Shown piece after piece: positions 25,765 through 34,911 of a DNA stretch of 64,000 nt. The notes under the pieces were generated by a model. That model did no database searches. It was not told the origin of the DNA and saw only the letters and a program-made list of their open reading frames with translations. A program made the position numbers and the translations under genes. The stretch is from an uncultured Eubacterium sp. Lineage in GTDB: Bacteria; Bacillota; Clostridia; Lachnospirales; Lachnospiraceae. Location of the stretch: the NCBI GenBank assembly GCA_934322085.1, contig CAKRGF010000001.1, positions 62,001 to 126,000 on the forward strand, read 5' to 3'. How positions within the stretch are numbered: the stretch's first letter is position 1; each line of letters starts with the position of its first letter.

Positions 25765-27222
25765 CTACCAATAAGCGTCAAACACCTTTTTGGCAATCGG
25801 AACAGCATAGGCACTTCCGGTTCCCGCAGCCTCTACAACAACGCTGACACAGAGTTTTTTACCATTTTTTTCCGCGTAGCCGACAAACCACGCATGTGAA
25901 TCTGTCGAACCGTTCTGGAACTCCGCAGAACCCGTCTTTCCTCCTGCCTTATATGGCGTTCCATAATATAAAGACGTCGCCGTTCCCCCTTTCACGGTTC
26001 CCCTCATTAATTTCTTTACTTGTTTTGCTTCTTTGGCTGACATTTTCTTCCCGAGTGATTTCGGTGCATTTTCAGAAACTGTATTTCCATCTGCATCTTC
26101 AATCCGGTCAACCACATATGGCTGCATCAATTCACCGCCATTAACTGATGCACAGACAAGTAAAATATTTTGCAGTGGCGTAACCAGTGTCTGCCCCTGA
26201 CCGATTGACGCCTGTCTCACATCGCCCTGTGCCGTCTTGTTATCAATTGTGAAACGGGAAGATTTCTGTTCCATTTTTTCAAGCGGAATGCTCTTGTTGT
26301 AATAAAAGGATTCGCACAGCCTGCGCCACGAATTCCGGTTCAAACCATCTCCGATGGAACAAAATGCCGCATTACAGGACTCAGCAAACGCCTTCTCCAA
26401 ATCCACTTTTCCATGCACTTCACCGCCATAGCACTTAATCTGCTCGCTCCCTGTTCCAATTTTTCCGGTACAGGTATATCGAAACTTTGAATAATTATCC
26501 TGTTCTCTCATAAATTCAAACGCTGTATACAATTTAAATGTAGATCCCGGCGGATACAACCCTTGTGTCGCCCGGTTATAAAGCGCTGACTGCTCCCTAG
26601 AATCCGATGTCAGTTTGTTCCATCTGGCATCTGTCAATTGATTGGGGTCGTATGATGGTTTACTCACCATCGCCAGTATTTTCCCGGTTTCCGGGTCCAT
26701 CACAACAACCGCTCCACGCTTTGAACCAAGAGCATTGCTCGCCGCTTTGGAAAGGTCAACATTCAATGTGGTAACTACATTATTACCCGGATTTTTCTTA
26801 CCCTTTAATTCATTAATCGTACTAAGAAATGGATTCAATCCGGAAGTCAGCATGGTATAACTCTCCGATGCCTCCAGCCCGGTTTTCCCGTGTGAAGAAC
26901 GTCCGACAACATGCGCAAACAAGCTGCCATACGGATACTTTCTCGTCTCGTTTCCCGAAGAATCCGTAACCGTCTTTGCCAGCACTTTTCCTTTATCCGA
27001 TAGAATTTTTCCTTTCGTCACACGCTTTGCTAAAAGTTCCTGACGTTTATTTGCCGAATTGTTTAGCACCTGATCCGAATCGTGAATGATAAAATAAACC
27101 ATATATCCGGCAAGAATGAAAAAAATTGCCATCACAAGATAGGTCACAACCGCCATTTCCCGGTTCTGGCGTTTACTTCCTTTTTCCGGATTTTCGATTG
27201 ATTGCTGCCGCTTGTCCTTCAT
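25765..27222 (-). CDS. Class B penicillin-binding protein (PbpA-like transpeptidase)
   Basis: A 485-residue peptidoglycan transpeptidase with one membrane anchor (about 24-46) and an external catalytic domain. All three active-site motifs are present: S227-x-x-K230 (GSTFK), S282-C-N284, K429-T-G431. The N-terminal part is short, as in mycobacterial PbpA, rather than the long pedestal of PBP2/PBP3. It overlaps the end of the SEDS gene by 50 bases, with its AGAGGAGG inside that gene. It is therefore the cognate partner of that glycosyltransferase. Whether it works in division, elongation or sporulation is open. Confidence 0.92.
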   Translation of the reverse strand: MKDKRQQSIENPEKGSKRQNREMAVVTYLVMAIFFILAGYMVYFIIHDSDQVLNNSANKRQELLAKRVTKGKILSDKGKVLAKTVTDSSGNETRKYPYGSLFAHVVGRSSHGKTGLEASESYTMLTSGLNPFLSTINELKGKKNPGNNVVTTLNVDLSKAASNALGSKRGAVVVMDPETGKILAMVSKPSYDPNQLTDARWNKLTSDSREQSALYNRATQGLYPPGSTFKLYTAFEFMREQDNYSKFRYTCTGKIGTGSEQIKCYGGEVHGKVDLEKAFAESCNAAFCSIGDGLNRNSWRRLCESFYYNKSIPLEKMEQKSSRFTIDNKTAQGDVRQASIGQGQTLVTPLQNILLVCASVNGGELMQPYVVDRIEDADGNTVSENAPKSLGKKMSAKEAKQVKKLMRGTVKGGTATSLYYGTPYKAGGKTGSAEFQNGSTDSHAWFVGYAEKNGKKLCVSVVVEAAGTGSAYAVPIAKKVFDAYW

Positions 27223-28534
27223 TTGTCGTGACCTCCTCTCTACGGTTTCTCACATACATTCCCTGAATAATACTAAAAATCACAATCGTCGTTATAATGG
27301 AACTGCCACCGTAACTGATTAACGGCAGCGTCACACCGGTTGACGGAATAAATTTGGTCACCCCGCCAATACTCAAGAACACCTGAAAAATCAAAACTAC
27401 ACTCAATCCAAATGCACACAGTTTATAAAAATTCTTTTTCATTTTTAAGGCGATATTGACAAACATGATAAAGGAACTGATGTAAATCAAAATCAAAAAG
27501 ATACAGAAAATGACGCCCATTTCCTCTGCAATCGCAGAAAAAATAAAATCACTTTCCACAACCGGCACACTCTTTGGCATGCCCTGTCCTAATCCCATAC
27601 CAAACAATCCTCCGGTTCCGATTGCAAACAAACTCTGACAAATCTGGTAGCCGCCCTGATTCATGTTTGACCAAGGGTCCTGCCATGCCGCCACACGCAC
27701 ACGCACATGGGCAAATAACTGGTACGCCACAACAGATGCCGCCGTCCCTGCAAAAGCCCCCGCCGCCAGATAGCGTAGTTTCATCGTTGCCACATAAAGC
27801 ATCATAAGATATGTCACAAAATAAATCAGTGCTGCTCCCAAATCCTTTTCCAATACAAGGATTCCTACATGTACTGCCGCCGCAATACTTATCACGGCAA
27901 CACTCTTAAAATCCGTCCGCTTTGCCAAAAGCGATGCGATGAAAAATACGTAAATAATTTTCACAAATTCGGATGGCTGCAATTCAAATCCGCCAATCGA
28001 AATCCAGTTTCTTGCACCGTATTTTTCCACACCGATGACAAACACCAAGAGCAAAAGCAGGACACCGGCAAGCGCATACTGCCAGCCGATTTTTTCCCAA
28101 ATCGTAAAACGCTCAATAAACAACGGTACTAAAAGGCACACACCCAAAGCAAGCGATGCCATCACAAGCTGTCTGATTGCATAATCATAAGAAAGTCTGC
28201 CAAGCATAATAAATCCAATCATCATGCAAATCATCATGTTATTCCAGATTAGTTTTGACATTCCTTTGTAAAACACCTGATAGATTTTCGTAAAAAACAG
28301 AAAAAAGAACAACTCAAGTGCCCACAAAACCACATATTTGATTTCTTTTTCTTCCACTAAAATAACCGCACTACAAACCAGATGAATCATCACGGTAAGC
28401 ACACGCTGTGCCCGGAATACTCCTTCGTTATTTCCAGCCGCCCGTCCGATAAACGCACGGTAACTATAGAAGGTATACAGAGCAAATAAAATAACGATTA
28501 TATATCGTGAAAGTTCTGCTATAATAAGTTCCAT
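27173..28534 (-). CDS. SEDS glycosyltransferase, FtsW/RodA/SpoVE family
   Basis: A 453-residue polytopic protein with ten predicted helices, polymerising lipid II into glycan strands. Seen: the GARNWISIGGFELQPSEF loop, the EKDLGAALIYF catalytic Asp region, and GVTLPLISYGGSS near the C-terminus. A long N-terminal part (about 90 residues, three helices) precedes the core. It is followed by its class B PBP with a 50-base overlap. The start overlaps the U32 peptidase end by 16 bases. Confidence 0.93.
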   Translation of the reverse strand: MELIIAELSRYIIVILFALYTFYSYRAFIGRAAGNNEGVFRAQRVLTVMIHLVCSAVILVEEKEIKYVVLWALELFFFLFFTKIYQVFYKGMSKLIWNNMMICMMIGFIMLGRLSYDYAIRQLVMASLALGVCLLVPLFIERFTIWEKIGWQYALAGVLLLLLVFVIGVEKYGARNWISIGGFELQPSEFVKIIYVFFIASLLAKRTDFKSVAVISIAAAVHVGILVLEKDLGAALIYFVTYLMMLYVATMKLRYLAAGAFAGTAASVVAYQLFAHVRVRVAAWQDPWSNMNQGGYQICQSLFAIGTGGLFGMGLGQGMPKSVPVVESDFIFSAIAEEMGVIFCIFLILIYISSFIMFVNIALKMKKNFYKLCAFGLSVVLIFQVFLSIGGVTKFIPSTGVTLPLISYGGSSIITTIVIFSIIQGMYVRNRREEVTTNEGQAAAINRKSGKRK

Positions 28535-30726
28535 GTTTTCAAAACCTTTCTCATTTCATCGGCCGGCTCCCATGTAAAATGGTGCCATGCCGGCTTATCA
28601 AGTTCCGGCTTTTTCTCGCCGCTTTTTGTATATATCGTATTGTAGCAAAAATCACAATTATTTACCACATAGAATTTGTCCCCTTTGCCATCGGACACTA
28701 AAATTCTCTCTTTTTTTCCATCACACCTGCCAAGCGTCCGCTTTAAGCACCCTTTCGTCACCATCACTTCTTTGCGTCCATAGCCACGCTTAATTGCCGG
28801 GCAGATACCAAACTCTGCAAGCACTTCTTTTGCGCGCTCATTTTCATGGTAAAATGTTTCGGCAGCAATCCACGGATAATCTTGAAACTGCTTTTTTGCC
28901 ACAAGCAGCGCACGGTGGCTGTTAATCACAACTGCACCGACAAACAGCCTGTTTATCAATGTCCTCCACTTTTCTTCCACTCCCGCTTTCATAATCCGTG
29001 GGAACGAAAGAATTACCGGACGATTCTGAAGTATTTTGATTACCTCATCCGCTTCCTTTGCAAATAAAGCTACCGACAGTTCAATCCATACATCGTTTTC
29101 ATCCGTCTCCACCGCTGTCCTTAACTGCTCCATCGTAGAAACTTTTAGAATGGAGGCATTTTCCCAGACAAGAAGTTCTCTCTTTTTATGCGGTTTTTGC
29201 TCTCCCACACTCCGTCCTGGCACCGCCTCTCTCTCAAAAGCTGCTAATGCCTCTCGTTTTAATTTAGCAATTTCTCCCATTGGCACAAAGGAATCCTCAT
29301 CTAAAGTAATGGAAAAATCCGTGAGTCTATAATTCGTATTTCCCATCTTTCGAAGACGCTTTTCAATTTCCTCTTTTGTCACCGGACGGTTCACGGCTCT
29401 TTGTAATGGTTCACCAAACACCGTAACTTCATGCGAAAGTCCCTGCAGTTTCAGAGCAATCGACTCGTCGATTTTCGCAGTCATTTCACCTTTCAAAGAA
29501 ATTTTATCATCAACACTTTCTATTTTTTCATCAATCCATGACAACAGTGCCGCATTTTTTGTACGGTAAACTTTCTGTCCCTTAAATATCGTACTGCCCC
29601 TTTTTACATTGCACGTCACAACATCACCAGGTGCTGCTTCATTTTTTACCGTATACTCGTATGCTTTTGTATCATCTTCCAAACGAAACTCTAAAATATC
29701 CTGATAATGCAGGGCTTCTTTGACACGGAATACCGCCTGTCCTTTGGTCGCTTTCAAAACAGTACCAACACACGTACCAAAATGCCCGTTTTTTTTCGGA
29801 TACATAATATTTTTCTTATCTGTCTCAAAAAGATATCCGGCAGAAAATCCACCACGGTTATAAATGTCTTTACTCCTCCTGATATCCTTCCACAGCCTGC
29901 TTTCTTTATTCTGTACTAATGCCTGAAAAGCCTCGTTTCCCTCACTCTCATAAACATCGACATAATAACGGTATAACGAAGACAAATATGCGCTGTACTC
30001 CTTCTTCTTCATGCGCCCTTCAATTTTGAAAGAATCAATTCCGGCATCCACAAGTTCCGGAATATGCATTAGCGTACACATATCCTTCGTGCTGAATAAA
30101 TGTCCATTTCCATATACACTTGTAAATGGAAGCCTGCACGGCTGTGCACACATTCCCCGGTTTCCACTGCGGTCTCCAATCTCCTCACTCATCAGACACT
30201 GTCCGGAATAACAATAGCAGAGCGCACCATGCACAAACACCTCAATTTCCAAATCGGTCTGTGCCCTCATCGCACGGATTTCCTCAATGGTACATTCTCT
30301 GGCAGGAACAAATCTTGTAACACCATAGTTTCTGTATAACTCTGCCTCATCTCCGGATAAAATCGTCATCTGCGTGCTGGCGTGCAAATCCATCTGCGGA
30401 AAATTTTCATGTAAAAAAGACAACACGCCTAAATCCTGTACGATACAAGCATCAAGCCCCGCTTCATACAACGGAGCAATCAATGGAAATAAATCATTTT
30501 CCAGCTCCCTGTCTGAAAGCAGTGTGTTCACCGTCAAATATATTTTCTTGTCATGCATATGAGCATATACAAGTGCCTCTTTCAGTTCATCGACACTCGG
30601 ATTTTTAGCAAAAGCACGGGCACCAAAGCGGCTGGTTCCCACATAGACCGCATCTGCTCCCATTTGAAATGAAGCATATAAGCCATCAAGCGAACCTGCC
30701 GGTGCAAGAATTTCTACGTTACTCAT
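28519..30726 (-). CDS. U32 family protein with DUF3656 (RlhA-like)
   Basis: A 735-residue U32 protein. The N-terminus EILAPAGSLDGLYASFQMGA and the motif VHGALCYCYSGQC...GMCAQPCR (about 165-200) are the U32 signature with its cysteine cluster. A DUF3656 region follows (about 380-500). C-terminal cysteines in GCLKRTLGRC and NNCDFCYN could help hold an iron-sulfur cluster. Characterised U32 relatives (E. coli RlhA, TrhP) hydroxylate rRNA or tRNA using prephenate rather than act as peptidases, so an RNA-modifying role is more likely. Strong ribosome binding site. First gene after the hairpin at 30757. Confidence 0.9.
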   Translation of the reverse strand: MSNVEILAPAGSLDGLYASFQMGADAVYVGTSRFGARAFAKNPSVDELKEALVYAHMHDKKIYLTVNTLLSDRELENDLFPLIAPLYEAGLDACIVQDLGVLSFLHENFPQMDLHASTQMTILSGDEAELYRNYGVTRFVPARECTIEEIRAMRAQTDLEIEVFVHGALCYCYSGQCLMSEEIGDRSGNRGMCAQPCRLPFTSVYGNGHLFSTKDMCTLMHIPELVDAGIDSFKIEGRMKKKEYSAYLSSLYRYYVDVYESEGNEAFQALVQNKESRLWKDIRRSKDIYNRGGFSAGYLFETDKKNIMYPKKNGHFGTCVGTVLKATKGQAVFRVKEALHYQDILEFRLEDDTKAYEYTVKNEAAPGDVVTCNVKRGSTIFKGQKVYRTKNAALLSWIDEKIESVDDKISLKGEMTAKIDESIALKLQGLSHEVTVFGEPLQRAVNRPVTKEEIEKRLRKMGNTNYRLTDFSITLDEDSFVPMGEIAKLKREALAAFEREAVPGRSVGEQKPHKKRELLVWENASILKVSTMEQLRTAVETDENDVWIELSVALFAKEADEVIKILQNRPVILSFPRIMKAGVEEKWRTLINRLFVGAVVINSHRALLVAKKQFQDYPWIAAETFYHENERAKEVLAEFGICPAIKRGYGRKEVMVTKGCLKRTLGRCDGKKERILVSDGKGDKFYVVNNCDFCYNTIYTKSGEKKPELDKPAWHHFTWEPADEMRKVLKTWNLL

Positions 30727-30756
30727 TCGATTCCTTTCTCCCTCTATCTTGTAAAG

Positions 30757-30781
30757 AAGGACTGCATTTTCAGCAGTCCTT
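30757..30781 (-). terminator. Hairpin between zapA and the U32 gene
   Basis: Arms AAGGACTGC (30757-30765) and GCAGTCCTT (30773-30781), perfect 9 bp, four bases after the zapA stop. On the minus strand the following sequence is only moderately T-rich (TTCTTTAC), so it may be a leaky terminator or mRNA-stabilising stem. Confidence 0.6.
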
Positions 30782-30784
30782 TTT

Positions 30785-31189
30785 CTATCTTTTTTGTTTC
30801 AGTCTGGTTTCTAATTCAACCTGTTTTTTCTCTAATTTTTCAACCGAATCATGAAGCTCGTCACGTTCTTTTTCGAGTTTCTTAATCGTATCCTGTAACT
30901 CAATAATCTCGTGCTTCATGTCTAACACCATCTTATCTTTTAACTGGGTCTCTGAGCGGTACTCACCCGCTTTATTTTTCTCTTTATAATAGTCATCGGC
31001 AATATTAATCGCAAGCAGGGTACTTCGCAAATCAAAATCCAGTTTTGCATAGCCTTCCTGTTTATGAAATTCTGCCAGCTTACGGTTAATGTAAGAGGCA
31101 ATTTTCTGAATGTATTCCGGGCTTTCAAATCCACAAAGTGTATATTTTCTGCCATCAATTAAAACTTCTACATCATTTTTCTTTTTCAT
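30785..31189 (-). CDS. zapA: Cell division protein ZapA
   Basis: A 134-residue ZapA: globular N-terminus (VEVLIDGRKYTLCGFESPEY) and a long coiled coil from about residue 75 to the end. ZapA tetramers bundle FtsZ filaments and stabilise the Z-ring. Adjacent to ruvB upstream and to the U32-SEDS-PBP group downstream, matching gene order seen in other Clostridia. Confidence 0.9.
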   Translation of the reverse strand: MKKKNDVEVLIDGRKYTLCGFESPEYIQKIASYINRKLAEFHKQEGYAKLDFDLRSTLLAINIADDYYKEKNKAGEYRSETQLKDKMVLDMKHEIIELQDTIKKLEKERDELHDSVEKLEKKQVELETRLKQKR

Positions 31190-31238
31190 CTACGCACCTC
31201 ACCTGCTCAATTTCCTAATAATTATACATAAAAAAACA

Positions 31239-32237
31239 TTATTCGTCAAATGACAACCCCAAATGATGATACGTTTTTTCTGTCACAATACGTCCTCTAG
31301 GCGTCCTTGCTAAAAATCCATTCTGAATCAGAAACGGTTCATAGACATCTTCAATCGTTCCACTGTCCTCGCCAATGCAGGCGGCTAATGTATCCAGTCC
31401 AACCGGACCTCCCTGAAATGTCTCAATCATTGCCAGCAAAAGACTTCGATCGGTATTATCCAGTCCATATTTATCTACTTCCAGCAAATCCAATGCAAAA
31501 TTTGCGACCGAAAGTGTAATGTTTCCATCGTATTTTACTTCGGCAAAATCACGCACCCTCTTTAACAAGCGGTTAGCTAAACGAGGCGTTCCACGCGAAC
31601 GTCTGGCTATTTCTCTGGCTCCCTCCCGCTCAATCAACACATGGAAAACCTGTGCCGAGCGAAGGACGATTTCGGTTAATTCATCTACCGTATAAAACTC
31701 CAAACGATGCACTACACCAAAACGGTCACGAAGCGGCGCGGTCAGCATGCCGGCGCGCGTCGTTGCTCCCACAAGTGTAAACTTCGGCAAATCCAGACGG
31801 ATACTTCTCGCCGATGCTCCTTTTCCAATCACAATATCAATGACATAATCTTCCATCGCCGGATAGAGCACTTCTTCCACCTGTCTGTTGAGTCTATGAA
31901 TCTCATCCACAAACAGCAAATCACCATCTGAGAGATTATTTAAAATGGATGCCATTTCACCCGGTTTTTCAATTGCAGGTCCCGATGTAATCTTTAAGTT
32001 TACATCCATTTCATTCGCAATAATTCCAGCCAATGTCGTTTTTCCTAATCCAGGCGGTCCATATAACAGTACATGGTCAAGCGATTCGTTTCTCTGCTTC
32101 GCCGCCTCAATATAAATCTTTAAATTTTCTTTTGCTTTACTCTGACCAATATAGTCTTTCAAAAACTTCGGGCGAAGACTATTTTCAATTTTATAATCTT
32201 CTTCCATCAAGTCAGTAGAAATCACTCGCTTTTCCAT
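31239..32237 (-). CDS. ruvB: Holliday junction helicase subunit RuvB
   Basis: A 332-residue AAA+ motor that drives Holliday-junction branch migration with RuvA. Walker [10 protein letters not shown], Walker [10 protein letters not shown], sensor 1 GATTRAGML, arginine finger region, and a C-terminal winged helix with [16 protein letters not shown]. The gene follows ruvA by 17 bases. No ruvC is present, as usual in Firmicutes. Confidence 0.97.
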   Translation of the reverse strand: MEKRVISTDLMEEDYKIENSLRPKFLKDYIGQSKAKENLKIYIEAAKQRNESLDHVLLYGPPGLGKTTLAGIIANEMDVNLKITSGPAIEKPGEMASILNNLSDGDLLFVDEIHRLNRQVEEVLYPAMEDYVIDIVIGKGASARSIRLDLPKFTLVGATTRAGMLTAPLRDRFGVVHRLEFYTVDELTEIVLRSAQVFHVLIEREGAREIARRSRGTPRLANRLLKRVRDFAEVKYDGNITLSVANFALDLLEVDKYGLDNTDRSLLLAMIETFQGGPVGLDTLAACIGEDSGTIEDVYEPFLIQNGFLARTPRGRIVTEKTYHHLGLSFDE

Positions 32238-32254
32238 CGCTTACTCTCATTCCT

Positions 32255-32857
32255 TTACAGATTTTTTAAGCTCAATTTCAAAATATCTTCCACAGACATT
32301 TCTTCGGTAACTTGAAGTTTGCGTACCGCACCGGCAGCCTCTGATGCAGAATAACCAAGGGCAACCAGTGCCTCAATCGCATCTTTCTTCTCATCTGCCC
32401 CGGCCGATACATTTTTTGTAGCAAAAGATTCTTCCACGCCGCCAAAGACATCTTCCAAATGACATTTATCCTTTAACTCAAGAATCAGTTTGCTCGCAGT
32501 TTTTGGTCCGATTCCCGGTGCTTTCGCAATCGTTTTTGCATCATCCGAAAGAATCGCAAGACGGAGCGCATCGGTGTCCATGGCAGTCAAAATACCAAGT
32601 GCCGCCTTCGGACCAATGCCATTTACCGTAATCAGCAGTTTAAACATGTCCATACTGTCTTTCGTCAAAAAACCATAAAGCTGCAACGCATCTTCGCGCA
32701 CATATGTATAGGTATAAATCTTAACTGTATTTCCAACCTGCGGCAATTCAGAAACAACCGAACCCGGCACTAAAATTTCAAATCCGATGTTCTGATTTTC
32801 CACAACAATTTTGTCCTCACTCACGGAGTCCAAAATTCCTTTCACAAATGCTATCAT
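32255..32857 (-). CDS. ruvA: Holliday junction DNA helicase subunit RuvA
   Basis: A 200-residue DNA-binding subunit that tetramerises on the four-way junction. OB fold 1-63, helix-hairpin-helix pair (VNGIGPKAALGIL and APGIGPKTASKLI) about 70-140, a flexible acidic linker, then the C-terminal RuvB-binding domain (about 150-200). 22 bases separate it from cls. Confidence 0.97.
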   Translation of the reverse strand: MIAFVKGILDSVSEDKIVVENQNIGFEILVPGSVVSELPQVGNTVKIYTYTYVREDALQLYGFLTKDSMDMFKLLITVNGIGPKAALGILTAMDTDALRLAILSDDAKTIAKAPGIGPKTASKLILELKDKCHLEDVFGGVEESFATKNVSAGADEKKDAIEALVALGYSASEAAGAVRKLQVTEEMSVEDILKLSLKNL

Positions 32858-32879
32858 AGTTCCTCCTTAGCCGGATGCA

Positions 32880-34475
32880 TTACACAAGTGCGTCAAACAC
32901 ATGTAAAATCGGCTGAATAATTTTCATCTTTAACGGTCTGTTTTTCCAGTCCCCATAGGTAATCTCAATACTTTGCGCAAATGTATTTGTAAAATCGGCT
33001 TCCACCGCCTGTCTGAATTCTTCATCATAAATCCAGACACCATTTTCATAATGTAAGTAAAAGCTCCGGTAATCCATATTGATGGTTCCGACAATCGCGC
33101 AATGCTCATTCATAACTACTTTGGAATGAATGAATCCCTTCTCATATTCGTAAATACGAATTCCATTTTTCAAAAGAATTCCGTAGTTATATTCTGTCAT
33201 GTATTTAATATGTTTTTTATCCGGAATATGAGGTGTAATAATCCGCACATCCACACCACGGCGCACGGCTTCCAAAAGCGTCTCAATCATCGCTTCTTCC
33301 AAAATCAGATACGGCGTCATTACATACATTTTTTCACCAGCATAATGTATCATCTGTTTATACATGCTGCCGACAAAAGAGCGGGTATTTAATGCCGGAC
33401 CGTCACGCAGCACATGGCAGTACATATCCGACTGAATCGATGTTTTTTCTGCCCGGTACCGCTCATAATCAATCTTCTCATTTCTTGAGCAGACTGCCCA
33501 CAGTTCCAGGAAAGTAACTACCATACTCCAGACAACATCACCTTTTAACCGTACTCCTTCATCTTTCCATATGCCAAAACGCTCTACTAAATTTGCATAT
33601 TCATCCGCAATATTAAAACCGCCCGTATATGCCACCTCACCATCAATGACAAGGATTTTCTGGTGATCACGGAAGTTCATAAACAACTTACTGGTATACT
33701 TATGAATCGGATTAAATACTTCTACTTCAAAACCTTCTGCCCGCAGTTTCTGTGCAAAATCCGTGCTGGTACGAAGCAGCGCTCCAAAATCGTCATACAG
33801 GAATTTAACTTCAACTCCTTCTTCAATTTTGCGTTTCAAAATGGCATGCATCTTATCCCAAATTGCGCCTTCAGCCACAATAAAAAATTCAATGAAAACA
33901 TATTTTTTTGCCCGCTCCAAATCAGCAAACAAATCTTCAAACGCATTTTCTCCCATGTCATAATATCTTGCCTCATTATTTTTTGAAATCGGTGCACCAT
34001 TAGCTTCCATATAACGCGACATACGGGATGAAACCGGATGTTTTTTCCGAAATTCATCGGACACTTCGGGATGCCATTCTAAGTGTCTGTCTACACTTTG
34101 AATCGTCGATTTTATCCGACGGTTTAATTTGTTTTTTTTGCCTACTTTTCCCCAAAGAGCAAACATAATATTTCCGGATACCGGAAGTAAAATTGTAATG
34201 CACAGCCATCCATATTTATAGGACATGCTGCGGCTGTCATTCGTAAGTGCCAGAATGGTGAACACACCAAACAACTCCATTACTAAATAAAATAACGAAG
34301 CATACTGGCGCAGCAAAAACGGCAGTACAATCAAAATTGCAAACTGAAGCATAACCAAAGCCGCAACAATGCAAGCTCTAAAAAAACCGCTCAAACTGTT
34401 TTGAACTCGTCCTTTTAATCCCTGAAGATGTTTTAATGGACGTTTTTCTCTCTGTGCCTCCATATCATTCTCCAT
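32880..34475 (-). CDS. cls: Cardiolipin synthase (phospholipase D family)
   Basis: A 531-residue membrane enzyme making cardiolipin from two phosphatidylglycerol molecules. Three hydrophobic segments lie in the first 125 residues. Two HKD motifs follow: HQKILVIDGEVAYTGGFN (about 270) and HSKVVMNEHCAIVGTINMD (about 450). Length and layout match bacterial ClsA-type enzymes. Start 34475 or the in-frame ATG at 34463; both have purine-rich upstream sequence. Its promoter (34504-34532) lies 28 bases away and contains an inverted repeat. Confidence 0.93.
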   Translation of the reverse strand: MENDMEAQREKRPLKHLQGLKGRVQNSLSGFFRACIVAALVMLQFAILIVLPFLLRQYASLFYLVMELFGVFTILALTNDSRSMSYKYGWLCITILLPVSGNIMFALWGKVGKKNKLNRRIKSTIQSVDRHLEWHPEVSDEFRKKHPVSSRMSRYMEANGAPISKNNEARYYDMGENAFEDLFADLERAKKYVFIEFFIVAEGAIWDKMHAILKRKIEEGVEVKFLYDDFGALLRTSTDFAQKLRAEGFEVEVFNPIHKYTSKLFMNFRDHQKILVIDGEVAYTGGFNIADEYANLVERFGIWKDEGVRLKGDVVWSMVVTFLELWAVCSRNEKIDYERYRAEKTSIQSDMYCHVLRDGPALNTRSFVGSMYKQMIHYAGEKMYVMTPYLILEEAMIETLLEAVRRGVDVRIITPHIPDKKHIKYMTEYNYGILLKNGIRIYEYEKGFIHSKVVMNEHCAIVGTINMDYRSFYLHYENGVWIYDEEFRQAVEADFTNTFAQSIEITYGDWKNRPLKMKIIQPILHVFDALV

Positions 34476-34503
34476 CCTTTTCCCTCAAATTTCAAATAAA
34501 TAT

Positions 34504-34532
34504 AGTATACCACATACGGTGGTAATTCGCAA
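34504..34532 (-). promoter_or_regulatory. cls promoter with operator-like inverted repeat in the spacer
   Basis: Minus strand: TTGCGA (34527-34532), 17-base spacer, extended -10 TGGTATACT (core 34504-34509). TACCAC (34508-34513) and GTGGTA (34519-34524) form perfect 6-bp arms with 5 bases between, inside the spacer, suggesting a repressor or activator site. Confidence 0.65.
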
Positions 34533-34542
34533 ATATTGCAGG

Positions 34543-34734
34543 ATGTTTGTATCACTTTTTTGTTTTCCGTAATTCCGTAGAAAAGCTTTGCGTCTCGTGG
34601 GCACTCCCGTTTAACAAACGCGTAAGGGTATGGGCATGCAAAATACGCAAGCCTCATACCCACGTGTTTGTACCCACGAGTCACAAAGTTTTTCTACGAA
34701 ATTACTGGAATCCAAAGAAATTGATAGCAAACAT
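34543..34734. repeat. 192-bp imperfect palindromic element (MITE-like)
   Basis: The ends are ATGTTTG-TATCA (34543 onwards) and TGATAGCAAACAT (ending 34734). A central pair of arms matches at 31 of 36 positions (34569-34604 against 34670-34705), and a weaker inner pair continues toward the middle (GGGTATG / CATACCC). The whole can fold into one long hairpin on either strand. No open reading frame. The right end is shared with the motif copies beside tRNA-Leu. It fills most of the gap between the divergent cls and yprB-like promoters. Confidence 0.75.
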
Positions 34735-34833
34735 ATGGCATAAACTAATTGTATAAAACCTGATAATTGGGCTAAGTCATACTATAGCCTCCTCTTTTCA
34801 TCCGCTAATATTTATCAAGCAGCTTTGCAAACA

Positions 34834-34862
34834 TTGCAAATCCTTTCATTTCTTGCTATGAT
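34834..34862 (+). promoter_or_regulatory. Promoter of the YprB-like exonuclease gene
   Basis: TTGCAA (34834-34839), 17-base spacer, TATGAT (34857-34862). Transcription would begin near 34869, which rules out the upstream in-frame ATG at 34825. Confidence 0.7.
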
Positions 34863-34911
34863 AAGTTCAGATTTTTACGAACTACAGCAAAAAAACAAGA
34901 AGGGATTAACA

